DNA of 16,462 nucleotides from Bacteroidales bacterium Bact_23 (GCA_001603685.1 LUZO01000041.1:1-16462); one strand, 5' to 3'. Shown: positions 1-8,112, counted from the first letter of the stretch. Numbers and translations: made by a program. The notes: generated by a model not told the origin, from the letters alone.

Positions 1-378
1 AGGCACTCTTACACTGAATCTATTGTTCGAAGTATTATTTTTAAAAAGAAAAGCTACTTTTTAATTTTTGGCAAAAGCCTTGTCATCCTCCTCTATTCCG
101 GCAGAGATAATAAAAGATTGGAAACGGGATTCGATTTCTATAAACATTCTGCCCGTACAAATACATTTGTCAACTAGTCAATCAATTATGTGTGCGGGCA
201 AAGAGCTTCTTCCGATCCTGTCTTTCCACATACTGCCAATAAATTGTCTGTAAAGTGAATCTGAAACGCTTGCTTCCAACTGCACGGGAGAAATAAACTA
301 AACTTATTTAAGATAAAAAGGTATGAAATGATAAACCTAAGGTTTAGTGACCTGATTTAAGAATCTATACCAATAGTA

Positions 379-411
379 TTTGCATTACGCCTTATGCATA
401 ATGTAACTTTG
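379..411 (+). promoter_or_regulatory. Candidate Bacteroidota promoter for the T9SS cargo gene
   Basis: TTTG at 379-382 is followed after 21 nt by TAACTTTG at 404-411. This matches the Bacteroidota primary-sigma consensus (TTTG about -33, TAnnTTTG about -7) in sequence and spacing. Transcription would begin near 418 and give a leader of about 390 nt before the ATG at 810. This is a motif match only. Confidence 0.45.
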
Positions 412-450
412 ATGACCTCAACGCCCTGATAGTTTTTTTACTTAAAAAAG

Positions 451-464
451 TCAGGACATCCTGA
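451..464. promoter_or_regulatory. 14-bp palindrome, first copy (TCAGG-ACAT-CCTGA)
   Basis: The arms TCAGG and CCTGA are perfect inverted repeats; counting the next pair, the stem is 6 bp around a CA centre. An element with the same arms and a shared AT before the right arm occurs at 5048-5061, upstream of the peptidase gene. It lies about 40 nt downstream of the candidate promoter, so it could be an operator or an RNA hairpin in the leader. Confidence 0.35.
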
Positions 465-698
465 ACGGTTTACTGTCCGATTTTCATTACTACAAAAAAT
501 ACTTCTTTTTTTCAACCCTGAAAGTTCAGAAGAGTCAACTACACAATGATTACACATCGAATAATCAATATAGTTGATTTTACGCATAACAATGACTTTA
601 AAAATCAATTATTAACAAAACAGCAACATATGAGAGACCTGCCACATCATAACACCAAACTCACTTCCGCATGCCGGAGAGCATTTTGGCGAATCTAC

Positions 699-719
699 GG
701 CCTGTCACCGAAGCAGGCC
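699..719 (+). other. Hairpin in the leader of the cargo gene
   Basis: GGCCTG at 699-704 pairs with CAGGCC at 714-719 around a 9-nt loop. It sits about 90 nt before the ATG at 810. No U-run follows, so it is not a typical intrinsic terminator. A role in leader RNA structure is possible; none is shown. Confidence 0.3.
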
Positions 720-809
720 TAAAACTCAGGCATTTAAAGCCAATATGTATTAGCGGCTGATTATTTATTCTTTAGTGATTACCAAACCGTTAACCAAAAT
801 CAAACAATT

Positions 810-3800
810 ATGAGAAAATTAGTTACCCATCTTTTCAGTATCCTGCCGTTACTGGCACTAATTTTTGGCTCAGGGCTGACCAATGCCCAACAGCCTTACG
901 CTCCGGCAGCCTTGCAGGATTTTGAAACCAGTATCCGGGATGTTACCGAATACACCAATGTCCCTTATGCCCACAAACGGCTGACGTTTGATATCTATTT
1001 GCTTGATACCGACCCCTCTCAGGATTTTGTACTTGCTACCTATCAGGCCGGAATCTATGTAAATCCGGGTATTTTTGCTCCTGGTGCCGTTGTAACGGTA
1101 GAACTTGAAGCAGGATCTTCGAACCTTATTCCGGCTCAGGTGCCTATCAGTGTTCAATTTAACTCACCTTACAACCTTTTAAAACTGGCGGGGCGTGTAC
1201 CTCCTGGTCCAGGTTCTCCGGGATCGCCTGCCGGTACGATTATTTCAAAAACCGGATATGGCACCCGTATCATCCGCGTAGTCATTACCTCCGACCAGCC
1301 CTTTGTTCCCAATTCGCAGCCAAATCTGGCGTTTTACTCAAGTACGGCCGGGATTCCCAATTATGCCACCAGGGTTGCACATTACGATTATACCAATGCG
1401 GTATGGAACTCCTCTGCAAGCCAGTGGACGGTACCTCCGGTAAATACGCAGCTGGCTGTTGTTCCGGGCAGCCCGGGCGAGCCGGGAACCAATGCCCATG
1501 TTTATGAAAATCCGGTGCTTAATTCCGGAGCAATTGTATGCCCTGAGGTATTTAATGTAACAGGAAGCGGTTCGTACTGCCAAAATGATGATGGAGTTGC
1601 CGTAGGCCTTGATGGTTCCGAAACTGATGTAAACTATACCTTATTCAAGGATGGTGTAGAAACCACTACTGTGCTCTCCGGAACCGGTCAGGCTCTGGAT
1701 TTCGGACCGCAAACCGCAGGTGTTTATACCATATTCGCCACCAATGACGATTGTCCGGATCCCATACAAATGAATGGTTCTGCATCTATAACAGAAGAAC
1801 CCAGAGAAGATCCGCTCTTCCCTAATTTCGGTCCATATTGCCAGTTCGCATCTGCTCCTGGTCTACCTACCACTTCTGATAACGGATACGCGGGCACCTG
1901 GAATCCGCCGGCCATTTCCACAAATGTTCCGGGCACTTTTAGTTTTACCTTCACTCCTGATGCCGGACAATGTGCAAACGCCTATACCATGCAGGTAGTG
2001 ATAAACGAAGCCGTTACTTCGGGTGTTTCAATTTCGGCAAGCAGCAATAATGTGTGCGAAGGCACCGAGGTTACCTTTACCGCAACCCCGGTTAACGGCG
2101 GTGACTTTCCGACCTTTACCTGGTTTGTAAATGGTGAACAGCAGGACGGGCCCGATCACGCGGGATCTTTCACCTATACTCCGGCTGACAATGATGAGGT
2201 TTATGTGGTCCTGACCCCTGATGTTATCTGCCCCGCAAGCGGCGATGTAACTTCGAACACCATCTACATGAATGTAAACCCGGTAGTAACGCCTTCGATA
2301 ACCATTTCAGCAAATCCGGCCGGAGCTGTAACTCCCGGAACCATTGTTACCGTTTCTGCAACAGTGGTTAACGGAGGCGACAATCCTCAAATTGACTGGT
2401 ATGTAAATGGTGATTATGCTGGTTCATTTGAGACATTCAATATACAACCTGAAGATGGCGATGAAGTTTATGCAGTTCTGACTTCCGATGCCCCCTGTGC
2501 TTCGCCCGCCACAGCAACTTCCAATACCATTACCATGGTGGTTGAGGAGATCATTTTACCTCCGTCAGCTTTCACTGTAACAGGCGGAGGATCATACTGT
2601 GAGGGCGGTTCCGGCATAGAAGTAGGCCTTTCTGGTTCAGAAACCGGTGTGGTATATACCTTATATAAAGACGGTTCTTCAGCAGGAACTTTCACCGGAA
2701 CAGGCAATTCACTGAGCTTTGGACTTCAATTGGCCGGTGTTTATACCGCATCGGGCACCAATGCAGCGGGCACAACATCAATGAATGGCAGTGTCACGGT
2801 TGTGGAAAACCCCTTACCTTCAGTTACCTGCCCGGACGATGCAACTTTTTGCTCAGATCAGGCTCCCGTTGTTCTTGACGGAGCATTGCCAACCGGTGGA
2901 GTCTATACAGGCACCGGAGTCATTGGCGGAGAATTTGATCCGGCAACAGCCGGCCCCGGTGATCATATAATCACCTATTATTATGAAGATGCAAACGGAT
3001 GTTCAGCTTCCTGCTCGTTTACCTTTACCGTTACCCAGTGTGCCACAGGTTGCCTCGAAACCACCTGGACCGGTGCCGTTGACAACAACTGGTTTGATCC
3101 GGGCAACTGGAGCGATTGCGTTCCAGCCGATTCCACCAATGTAACCATTCCCGGCGGACTGGCAAACTATCCTACGCTTGAATCGGCAGCCGAATGTCAT
3201 GACATTCTTATTCAGGACGGAGGCTCATTTATTGGAGCCGAATACCTTACCGTTGGCGGCAATGCTGAAGTTCTGAGATACTTTGCAAACTCAGACTTCC
3301 ATTTTGTTTCATCACCGGTAACCAGCGTCAATTTTGGTACGGTATTCCCGCTGAATCAGGATGCCGTATGGGCACGCCAGTATCATGAAGATACAGGTGA
3401 ATGGGAAAACCTCTTTGTTTATAACTACCTGACGCCTGGCATCGGTTACTCCATTGAAATGACGGAGCCTCAAATGGCACACTTCCCCGGAGAATTCAAT
3501 AAAACCGATCAATTGCTTACACTCTCCAGATTAAATACCAGTACCGATCCCAACCGTGTAGCATGGAACCTGTTGGGCAATCCATTCCAGAGCGCCATCT
3601 CCTGGGATCTGATCAGCAGCGCCAACAGAGCAATTGTTGCAGATAGCCGTGCCGTATATATCTGGAGCGGTTCGCAATACCTGTCGTATGTTGACGGGGT
3701 TGGCAGCTTGACCGATGGAATCATTCCCGCACAGAATGGCTTCTTTACCCAGGCTGTATTTGACGGCGAACAGTTTGAGATTCCGTTGTCGGCCCGCGTT

Positions 3801-4490
3801 CACAGCAACATTCCGTTCTATAAAAGCAGCCTCGCCAATGTCCTGGAACTTGGTGTAGAAGGAAACAATTATTCCGATCTTACCTATGTCCGGTTCAGGG
3901 ATGAAGCTACCCCGCAGTTCGATTTTAGCTATGATGCATTTAAACTCTGGGGATTGGAAAAAGCACCGCAGTTATACAGCATTGTTCCGGGAAGCTCATT
4001 AAGCGTCAATTCACTGCCATTTGAAGGAAATGAGACGGTTAACCTGGGATTCTTCAGTGGTGCTGCCGGCAATTATGTCATTACCGCTTCGGGTATGGAG
4101 AGTTTTGATGCCGCAATTCCGGTATTGCTTGAGGATTTGAAGCTGAACATCATTCAGGATTTGCGCAAAAATCCGGTTTATGATTTCACCTATAGCACCG
4201 GCGATGACAATGCCCGCTTCAGATTACATTTCAAATCGGCAACGGGAATAAGCGAACCGGCGCTTGGCGGCATTCAGATTTACAGCTATGACCATACGGT
4301 GGTTATTACCAATACAACCGGCCTTTCGGGCGAAGTATTTATCTACGACCTTTCGGGAAGAGAGATCGCCGTAAATAGCCTCAGCAGCCGGATGACAACC
4401 ACGATCCCTGTAAATGCAGTTATCGGAACCTATATTGTAAAGGTGATAACAGAAAAGGGCATCGCCAACCAGAAAGTATTTATCCGTTAA
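810..4490 (+). CDS. Large multi-domain secreted protein with T9SS type A C-terminal sorting domain
   Basis: This 1226-residue protein should be exported by Sec and then moved across the outer membrane by the type IX system. A signal peptide covers residues 1-26 (hydrophobic core, cleavage expected after TNA, before QQPYAP). Residues about 40-230 form a beta-rich domain resembling cohesin-like N-terminal domains of Bacteroidota surface proteins; this is a tentative family judgement. Two similar modules with a GSYC motif (about 246-325 and 588-664) flank two PKD/Ig-like modules with NGGD and WxVNG motifs (about 405-491 and 495-577), giving an A-B-B-A order. Another Ig-like module spans about 671-742, and a TWTGAxDNxWFxPGNW module common in T9SS cargo begins near 751. 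The last ~74 residues are a type A sorting domain (IYDLSGREI, then GTYIVKV, ending KVFIR). No catalytic site is visible, so adhesion or a scaffold role is likelier than enzyme activity. The ATG at 810 gives the signal peptide directly. Confidence 0.88.
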   Translation: MRKLVTHLFSILPLLALIFGSGLTNAQQPYAPAALQDFETSIRDVTEYTNVPYAHKRLTFDIYLLDTDPSQDFVLATYQAGIYVNPGIFAPGAVVTVELEAGSSNLIPAQVPISVQFNSPYNLLKLAGRVPPGPGSPGSPAGTIISKTGYGTRIIRVVITSDQPFVPNSQPNLAFYSSTAGIPNYATRVAHYDYTNAVWNSSASQWTVPPVNTQLAVVPGSPGEPGTNAHVYENPVLNSGAIVCPEVFNVTGSGSYCQNDDGVAVGLDGSETDVNYTLFKDGVETTTVLSGTGQALDFGPQTAGVYTIFATNDDCPDPIQMNGSASITEEPREDPLFPNFGPYCQFASAPGLPTTSDNGYAGTWNPPAISTNVPGTFSFTFTPDAGQCANAYTMQVVINEAVTSGVSISASSNNVCEGTEVTFTATPVNGGDFPTFTWFVNGEQQDGPDHAGSFTYTPADNDEVYVVLTPDVICPASGDVTSNTIYMNVNPVVTPSITISANPAGAVTPGTIVTVSATVVNGGDNPQIDWYVNGDYAGSFETFNIQPEDGDEVYAVLTSDAPCASPATATSNTITMVVEEIILPPSAFTVTGGGSYCEGGSGIEVGLSGSETGVVYTLYKDGSSAGTFTGTGNSLSFGLQLAGVYTASGTNAAGTTSMNGSVTVVENPLPSVTCPDDATFCSDQAPVVLDGALPTGGVYTGTGVIGGEFDPATAGPGDHIITYYYEDANGCSASCSFTFTVTQCATGCLETTWTGAVDNNWFDPGNWSDCVPADSTNVTIPGGLANYPTLESAAECHDILIQDGGSFIGAEYLTVGGNAEVLRYFANSDFHFVSSPVTSVNFGTVFPLNQDAVWARQYHEDTGEWENLFVYNYLTPGIGYSIEMTEPQMAHFPGEFNKTDQLLTLSRLNTSTDPNRVAWNLLGNPFQSAISWDLISSANRAIVADSRAVYIWSGSQYLSYVDGVGSLTDGIIPAQNGFFTQAVFDGEQFEIPLSARVHSNIPFYKSSLANVLELGVEGNNYSDLTYVRFRDEATPQFDFSYDAFKLWGLEKAPQLYSIVPGSSLSVNSLPFEGNETVNLGFFSGAAGNYVITASGMESFDAAIPVLLEDLKLNIIQDLRKNPVYDFTYSTGDDNARFRLHFKSATGISEPALGGIQIYSYDHTVVITNTTGLSGEVFIYDLSGREIAVNSLSSRMTTTIPVNAVIGTYIVKVITEKGIANQKVFIR

Positions 4491-4502
4491 TAAAATTATT
4501 CT

Positions 4503-4530
4503 GAACTCTCCGGCCATCGCCGGAGGGTTC
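4503..4530 (+). terminator. Strong hairpin between cargo gene and mini-protein gene
   Basis: GAACTCTCCGGC at 4503-4514 pairs with GCCGGAGGGTTC at 4519-4530, a 12-bp stem with one wobble pair around the loop CATC. Only TTCTTC follows rather than a T-run, so it may be a leaky terminator or a 3'-end stabiliser. Either would let the small downstream gene be expressed at a different level from the large one. Confidence 0.55.
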
Positions 4531-4556
4531 TTCAAACAACAAAAAACCTGAAAACC

Positions 4557-4799
4557 ATGAAAAGAATCGTAAAATATTTAGCTGCTCTTACCGTATTGGT
4601 GACACTCGCATTCTCAACCAGCCTGTTTGCACAACCGGGCCCGGGCACCAATCCCGGTGGTGACCCCGTTGGCGGCCCTCCCATTGGCGGAGGTGGCGGA
4701 GGAAGCGCTCCCATTGGAAGCGGAATTGTACTTCTGATAACCATGGCTGCCGGCTATGGCGCAAAAAAGGTCTTTGACGCAAGAAAACAAATAAAATAG
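4557..4799 (+). CDS. Small PID-CTERM-like membrane-anchored protein
   Basis: This 80-residue protein has a signal peptide at residues 1-25 (cleavage after LFA). A short glycine/proline spacer follows, containing PPIG and a run of six glycines. The tail has motif APIGSG at 51-56, a short hydrophobic segment at 57-69 and a basic end (KKVFDARKQIK). This tripartite tail, including GYGAKK, matches the PID-CTERM protein-sorting tails of many small Bacteroidota proteins, which are thought to be handled by an exosortase-like enzyme. Here the usual PID reads PIG, so the acidic residue is missing. The mature part before the tail is only about 25 residues with no domain, so it may be a short surface peptide or an accessory to the large T9SS protein 66 bp upstream. 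No exosortase gene lies in the window. The reading frame is credible because the signal peptide and tail sit in one short frame flanked by hairpins. Confidence 0.75.
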   Translation: MKRIVKYLAALTVLVTLAFSTSLFAQPGPGTNPGGDPVGGPPIGGGGGGSAPIGSGIVLLITMAAGYGAKKVFDARKQIK

Positions 4800-4813
4800 G
4801 CGAAGAAGTCATT

Positions 4814-4851
4814 GTAAAGGAGCCCGGGTTTTAATACCCGTGCTTCTTTAC
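4814..4851 (+). terminator. Long hairpin after the mini-protein gene
   Basis: GTAAAGGAGCCCGGGT at 4814-4829 pairs with ACCCGTGCTTCTTTAC at 4836-4851: 14 of 16 pairs around a 6-nt loop. It begins 15 nt after the stop codon. Only a short T-run (CCCTTTG) follows, so it is probably the 3' end of the cargo/mini-protein transcript, but whether it acts as an intrinsic terminator is uncertain. Confidence 0.6.
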
Positions 4852-4970
4852 CCTTTGATTTATCAGTTTAGTCCGGAAATCCGGGCAAGACCGGCAAGTA
4901 AAAAAACAAGGCAACCCTCAGTTAACAGATTGCATATCAGAATATTAGCCAGTCCACTCCGGATTGCCTA

Positions 4971-4978
4971 TACATTTG
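4971..4978 (+). promoter_or_regulatory. Candidate -7 promoter box for the peptidase gene
   Basis: TACATTTG is a perfect TAnnTTTG match, about 210 nt before the ATG at 5187. No good TTTG element lies at the expected distance upstream (the nearest is TTAG, 22 nt away), so this is only half of a promoter. Confidence 0.3.
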
Positions 4979-5047
4979 TAATGCAAGTTCTTTCACAGCC
5001 CATCTGTCGGATTTTCCCAAACACTTCCGGCTATTTTGCTCAGTTCT

Positions 5048-5061
5048 TCAGGCTATCCTGA
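5048..5061. promoter_or_regulatory. 14-bp palindrome, second copy (TCAGG-CTAT-CCTGA)
   Basis: It has the same 5-bp arms as the element at 451-464, and the two agree at 12 of 14 positions. It lies 125 nt upstream of the chosen peptidase start. It may be a binding site for a shared regulator or a small RNA hairpin; function unknown. Confidence 0.35.
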
Positions 5062-5186
5062 AAACCCGGACTATTTCATTTAATTCCGGCTCTTTGAATC
5101 GATAAACGACAAATGCTTCCTGGTCAATGTCAATCATAGGGCATGTGCTTTTAGCAATAAAACCAAATAACTTAAATCAAGCAGTT

Positions 5187-8090
5187 ATGAAATCAAAGTT
5201 TTACCCGATAACGAAAACCCTGTTGTTTTCCATTTTCTTGCTTACGGTTTTTCTATTCTGTATTTTTCCTGAAAGATCAGCCGCGCAGAATGTCATCAGG
5301 GGTGAAAGGCCGCCCATAAACCTGATGGCAGTTCCCGACAATGCCATAGAAAAGGGGATTATTCAAATTAAGTTCAGCAGGCAGGCGGAGCCGTTGATTG
5401 ATGCTCTCGCCCTGACCAAAGGAGCTGACGGAACCGTAAAGTTCGGAATTTCCGCAGTGGACAACCTGAACGGGCAGTTCCATGTCTCGGAAGCCAAAAA
5501 ACCATTTGCGGCCGCTCTTCAGAACACGCAATTCACTGCCCGGCACCGGGCCTGGGGTCTCCATTTATGGTTTACCCTGGAAGTACCGGCCGGTACCAAT
5601 ATCAAAACAATGGTTCAGCAGTATGCACAGCTTCCTGAAATTGAAGTGGCTGAACCCGTTTATCGCAAAGAGCTAATCGGCAATGTAAGCAATGCCGTTA
5701 ATACCGGCAGCGGGCCGGTACTGACCTATACCCCTGCCGATCCGCGCTTTAATGAGCAGTGGCACTACCACAATACAGGTCAGCAGGGCGGCACTCCCGA
5801 TGCCGATATTGACCTGCTTGAGGCATGGGATATTATAAAAGGAAACAGTTCAGTAATTGTTGCTGTCATTGACGGCGGGATACAATACAACCACCCTGAC
5901 CTTGCTGCCAATATGTGGAGCGGAACAGGATACAATTTTGTAGACAGCTCATTCACCATTCATCCTGGCAATCATGGCACCCATGTTGCAGGCACCATTG
6001 CTGCAAACACAAACAATGGTACAGGAGTTAGCGGAATTGCCGGAGGCTCAGGCACCGGTGACGGAGTCAGGCTGATGTCATGCCAGGTGTTCGATGGTGA
6101 TTACCAGGGGGGATTTGGGGTTGCCCCGGTATGGGCGGCTGATCAAGGCGCTGCCATATCGCAGAACAGCTGGGGATATACACAGGCTGGCGTTTATAAC
6201 CAATCAGAACTGGATGCCATTGATTATTTCAATGCCAATGGCGGCGGCTCTGTTTTAGGCGGAGGAATTACCATTTTTTCAGCCGGAAACAATAACTCTT
6301 CAGGGCTAAAATATCCGGGATGTTATAGCGGTGCTTTTGCCGTGGCTGCAACCAACAACAACGATATGAAGGCCTGGTATTCGAATTTTGACACCTGGGT
6401 TGATATTGCAGCACCGGGAGGTGAAACCGATTATATTACAGCACAAGGCGTGTTAAGCACTTTGACTGGAAATTCCTATGGTTTTTATCAGGGAACCTCA
6501 ATGGCTTGTCCCCATGTTTCGGGGGTTGCAGCACTGATTATTTCCCTTGCACCCGGGCAGCTTAGCGCTGATGATGTCAGAAACATACTTTCCTCTACCG
6601 CTGATGATATTTACCCGCTTAACCCGGGCTACGAAGGCATGCTTGGAAGCGGAAGACTGAATGCCTATCAGGCATTGCTGGAAACCATGAATTATGTGGA
6701 TCCCACAATTATCCAGCCTCCGCTTGCTTTCACGGCACAAGCCGTATCAGCCAGCCAGATTGATCTAAACTGGACTAAAAATGCCGATAATGATGATGTA
6801 CTGGTGGCCAGAAACACTGATTATATCTTCGGTTCGCCCACCAACGGATCCTATTCTCCGGGAGATCCGATTCCCGGAGGCGGAACGGTCATCTATACCG
6901 GATCACTCGGGAGTTTTTCAGACATTGGATTGAACCAAAATACTATATACTATTATGCCATCTGGTCGAAAAATGGCAACAGCTATTCTTTATTCAAACG
7001 ATATGCCCAAGCCACCACAATGTGTGAAACGGTAAGCCTGCCTTACTCAGAAACCTTTGATGATAACTTCATGCCTGACTGCTGGAGTCAAACAACAACG
7101 GCAGATGGGCAATGGGGAATAATCCAATCAAATTACGCAGGCGGAACTCCGAATGAAGCATCTGTATCCTGGACCGGAATAACGGGAGTTACCAGATTAA
7201 TCTCTCCTCCAATGAACACCGCAGGCGCGTCTTCCCTTAATCTCTCATTTTTACAATACTACGAGGATTACAATTTTGGGGTTACCTGCAAAATCCAGTC
7301 CAGCTCCGATGGTTTTAACTGGGATGACGAAGCGGTCATAAATATTTCCGGCTATGGAGATGCAATAGGACCGATAAACATTCCGATTACCCATAATATT
7401 GGCGGAACTACCTATGTTGCCTGGGTTGTCGATGGAAATCACTATATGTTCAACTATTGGATAATAGATAATATTTCCATTACAGGTGATTTTTCCGGTG
7501 CCGAAACGCTGAATGTCTCAGTGATGCTTGAATCGTTGTATGAAGGCAACAACCTGATGTCAAAGGCACAGGGAGACTCCGGCGACCAGTTTTCGGGTGA
7601 TGTGGCCGATAAAATAACCATCGAGCTTCACGATGCAGACAATTACAATACGATCTACACCTTCACCGGTGTTGATCTGCATACCGACGGAACTGCCTCG
7701 GTTTCACTTCCGGCAGGGCTAACAGACGCATACTATATTACCATTAAGCATAGAAATTCCATCGAAACCACAAGTGCTACCGCAGTAAGCTTCAGCGGAA
7801 GCATCATCAACTGGGATTTCGATGCACCTGGAAAAGCTTATGGCTCCAACCTGAAACCTGCCGGCGACGGGAATTTCCTTATTTTCGGCGGCGACATCAC
7901 CCAGGATGGCTTTGTGGACACAATAGATATGACATTTGTTGACAATGAAGTATCTTCGTTCAGTAGCGGATATCTCAGCACCGACTGCAATGGCGACGGT
8001 ATTGTGGATACTGCCGATATGAGCATCATCGAGAACAATTCGCTGAATTTTGTGCAGAAATATGTTCCTTCAACAGGTTCAGCCAAATAG
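5187..8090 (+). CDS. Secreted subtilisin-like (S8) serine peptidase with C-terminal dockerin-like repeats
   Basis: With the ATG at 5187 the protein has 967 residues. An ATG 60 bp upstream is open but would put 20 residues in front of a good signal peptide (residues 1-33, cleavage after SAA), so the inner start is preferred. Residues about 35-190 are a propeptide-like region. The S8 domain has Asp229 (VIDGG), His263 (NHGTHVAG), the oxyanion Asn368 (SAGN) and Ser438 (GTSMACPHVSG), so it should be active. A fibronectin III-like domain (about 510-611), a jelly-roll/MAM-like domain (612-768; SETFDD, ending YWIIDNISI) and a further beta domain follow. The C-terminus has two calcium-loop repeats, Asp903/907/911/914 and Asp933/937/941/944, 30 residues apart as in dockerins. 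No type A or B T9SS sorting domain follows the repeats; the protein ends VPSTGSAK. It probably degrades extracellular protein, released or held through the repeats. Confidence 0.9.
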   Translation: MKSKFYPITKTLLFSIFLLTVFLFCIFPERSAAQNVIRGERPPINLMAVPDNAIEKGIIQIKFSRQAEPLIDALALTKGADGTVKFGISAVDNLNGQFHVSEAKKPFAAALQNTQFTARHRAWGLHLWFTLEVPAGTNIKTMVQQYAQLPEIEVAEPVYRKELIGNVSNAVNTGSGPVLTYTPADPRFNEQWHYHNTGQQGGTPDADIDLLEAWDIIKGNSSVIVAVIDGGIQYNHPDLAANMWSGTGYNFVDSSFTIHPGNHGTHVAGTIAANTNNGTGVSGIAGGSGTGDGVRLMSCQVFDGDYQGGFGVAPVWAADQGAAISQNSWGYTQAGVYNQSELDAIDYFNANGGGSVLGGGITIFSAGNNNSSGLKYPGCYSGAFAVAATNNNDMKAWYSNFDTWVDIAAPGGETDYITAQGVLSTLTGNSYGFYQGTSMACPHVSGVAALIISLAPGQLSADDVRNILSSTADDIYPLNPGYEGMLGSGRLNAYQALLETMNYVDPTIIQPPLAFTAQAVSASQIDLNWTKNADNDDVLVARNTDYIFGSPTNGSYSPGDPIPGGGTVIYTGSLGSFSDIGLNQNTIYYYAIWSKNGNSYSLFKRYAQATTMCETVSLPYSETFDDNFMPDCWSQTTTADGQWGIIQSNYAGGTPNEASVSWTGITGVTRLISPPMNTAGASSLNLSFLQYYEDYNFGVTCKIQSSSDGFNWDDEAVINISGYGDAIGPINIPITHNIGGTTYVAWVVDGNHYMFNYWIIDNISITGDFSGAETLNVSVMLESLYEGNNLMSKAQGDSGDQFSGDVADKITIELHDADNYNTIYTFTGVDLHTDGTASVSLPAGLTDAYYITIKHRNSIETTSATAVSFSGSIINWDFDAPGKAYGSNLKPAGDGNFLIFGGDITQDGFVDTIDMTFVDNEVSSFSSGYLSTDCNGDGIVDTADMSIIENNSLNFVQKYVPSTGSAK

Positions 8091-8112
8091 CGCTCAGGTT
8101 GATTCATTTTGC

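Larger units (their letters stand above)
1..809. other. Long non-coding region upstream of the large T9SS cargo gene
   Basis: No credible gene is visible in these 809 bases; the longest open frames are short, start at TTG and resemble no known family. The stretch is AT-rich and rich in short palindromes: ACAAAT-AC-ATTTGT at 157-170, TAAACCT-A-AGGTTTA at 332-346, an imperfect hairpin at 383-403, TCAGGA-CA-TCCTGA at 451-464, and a GGCCTG/CAGGCC hairpin with a 9-nt loop at 699-719. A good Bacteroidota promoter candidate lies at 379-411. If it is used, the downstream mRNA has an untranslated leader of nearly 400 nt containing the last two palindromes. The left part may be the tail of an upstream transcription unit outside the window. 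No known riboswitch or RNA family was recognised. Confidence 0.6.
4852..5186. other. Intergenic leader region of the subtilisin-like peptidase
   Basis: No convincing gene is present; a 73-codon open frame here has no signal peptide, family motif or suitable context. The interval holds a perfect TAnnTTTG motif at 4971-4978 and the second TCAGG-N4-CCTGA palindrome at 5048-5061. The last 40 bases before the ATG at 5187 resemble the bases before the ATG at 810 (both have CTTT(T)AG, then AAATCAA, then CA-TTATGA). The shared pattern suggests related leaders. Confidence 0.5.

Noticed and set aside
68..253. 61-codon plus-strand frame
   Set aside because: TTG start, no ribosome site, no signal or family motif, and it spans the nested palindromes; judged non-coding.
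4840..5061. 73-codon plus-strand frame between mini-protein and peptidase
   Set aside because: It starts inside the terminator-like hairpin and ends in the palindrome at 5048-5061; composition is not protein-like.
5127..5186. Upstream ATG of the peptidase as the true start
   Set aside because: It would place 20 residues before a well-formed signal peptide; the inner ATG at 5187 has a leader resembling that of the cargo gene.
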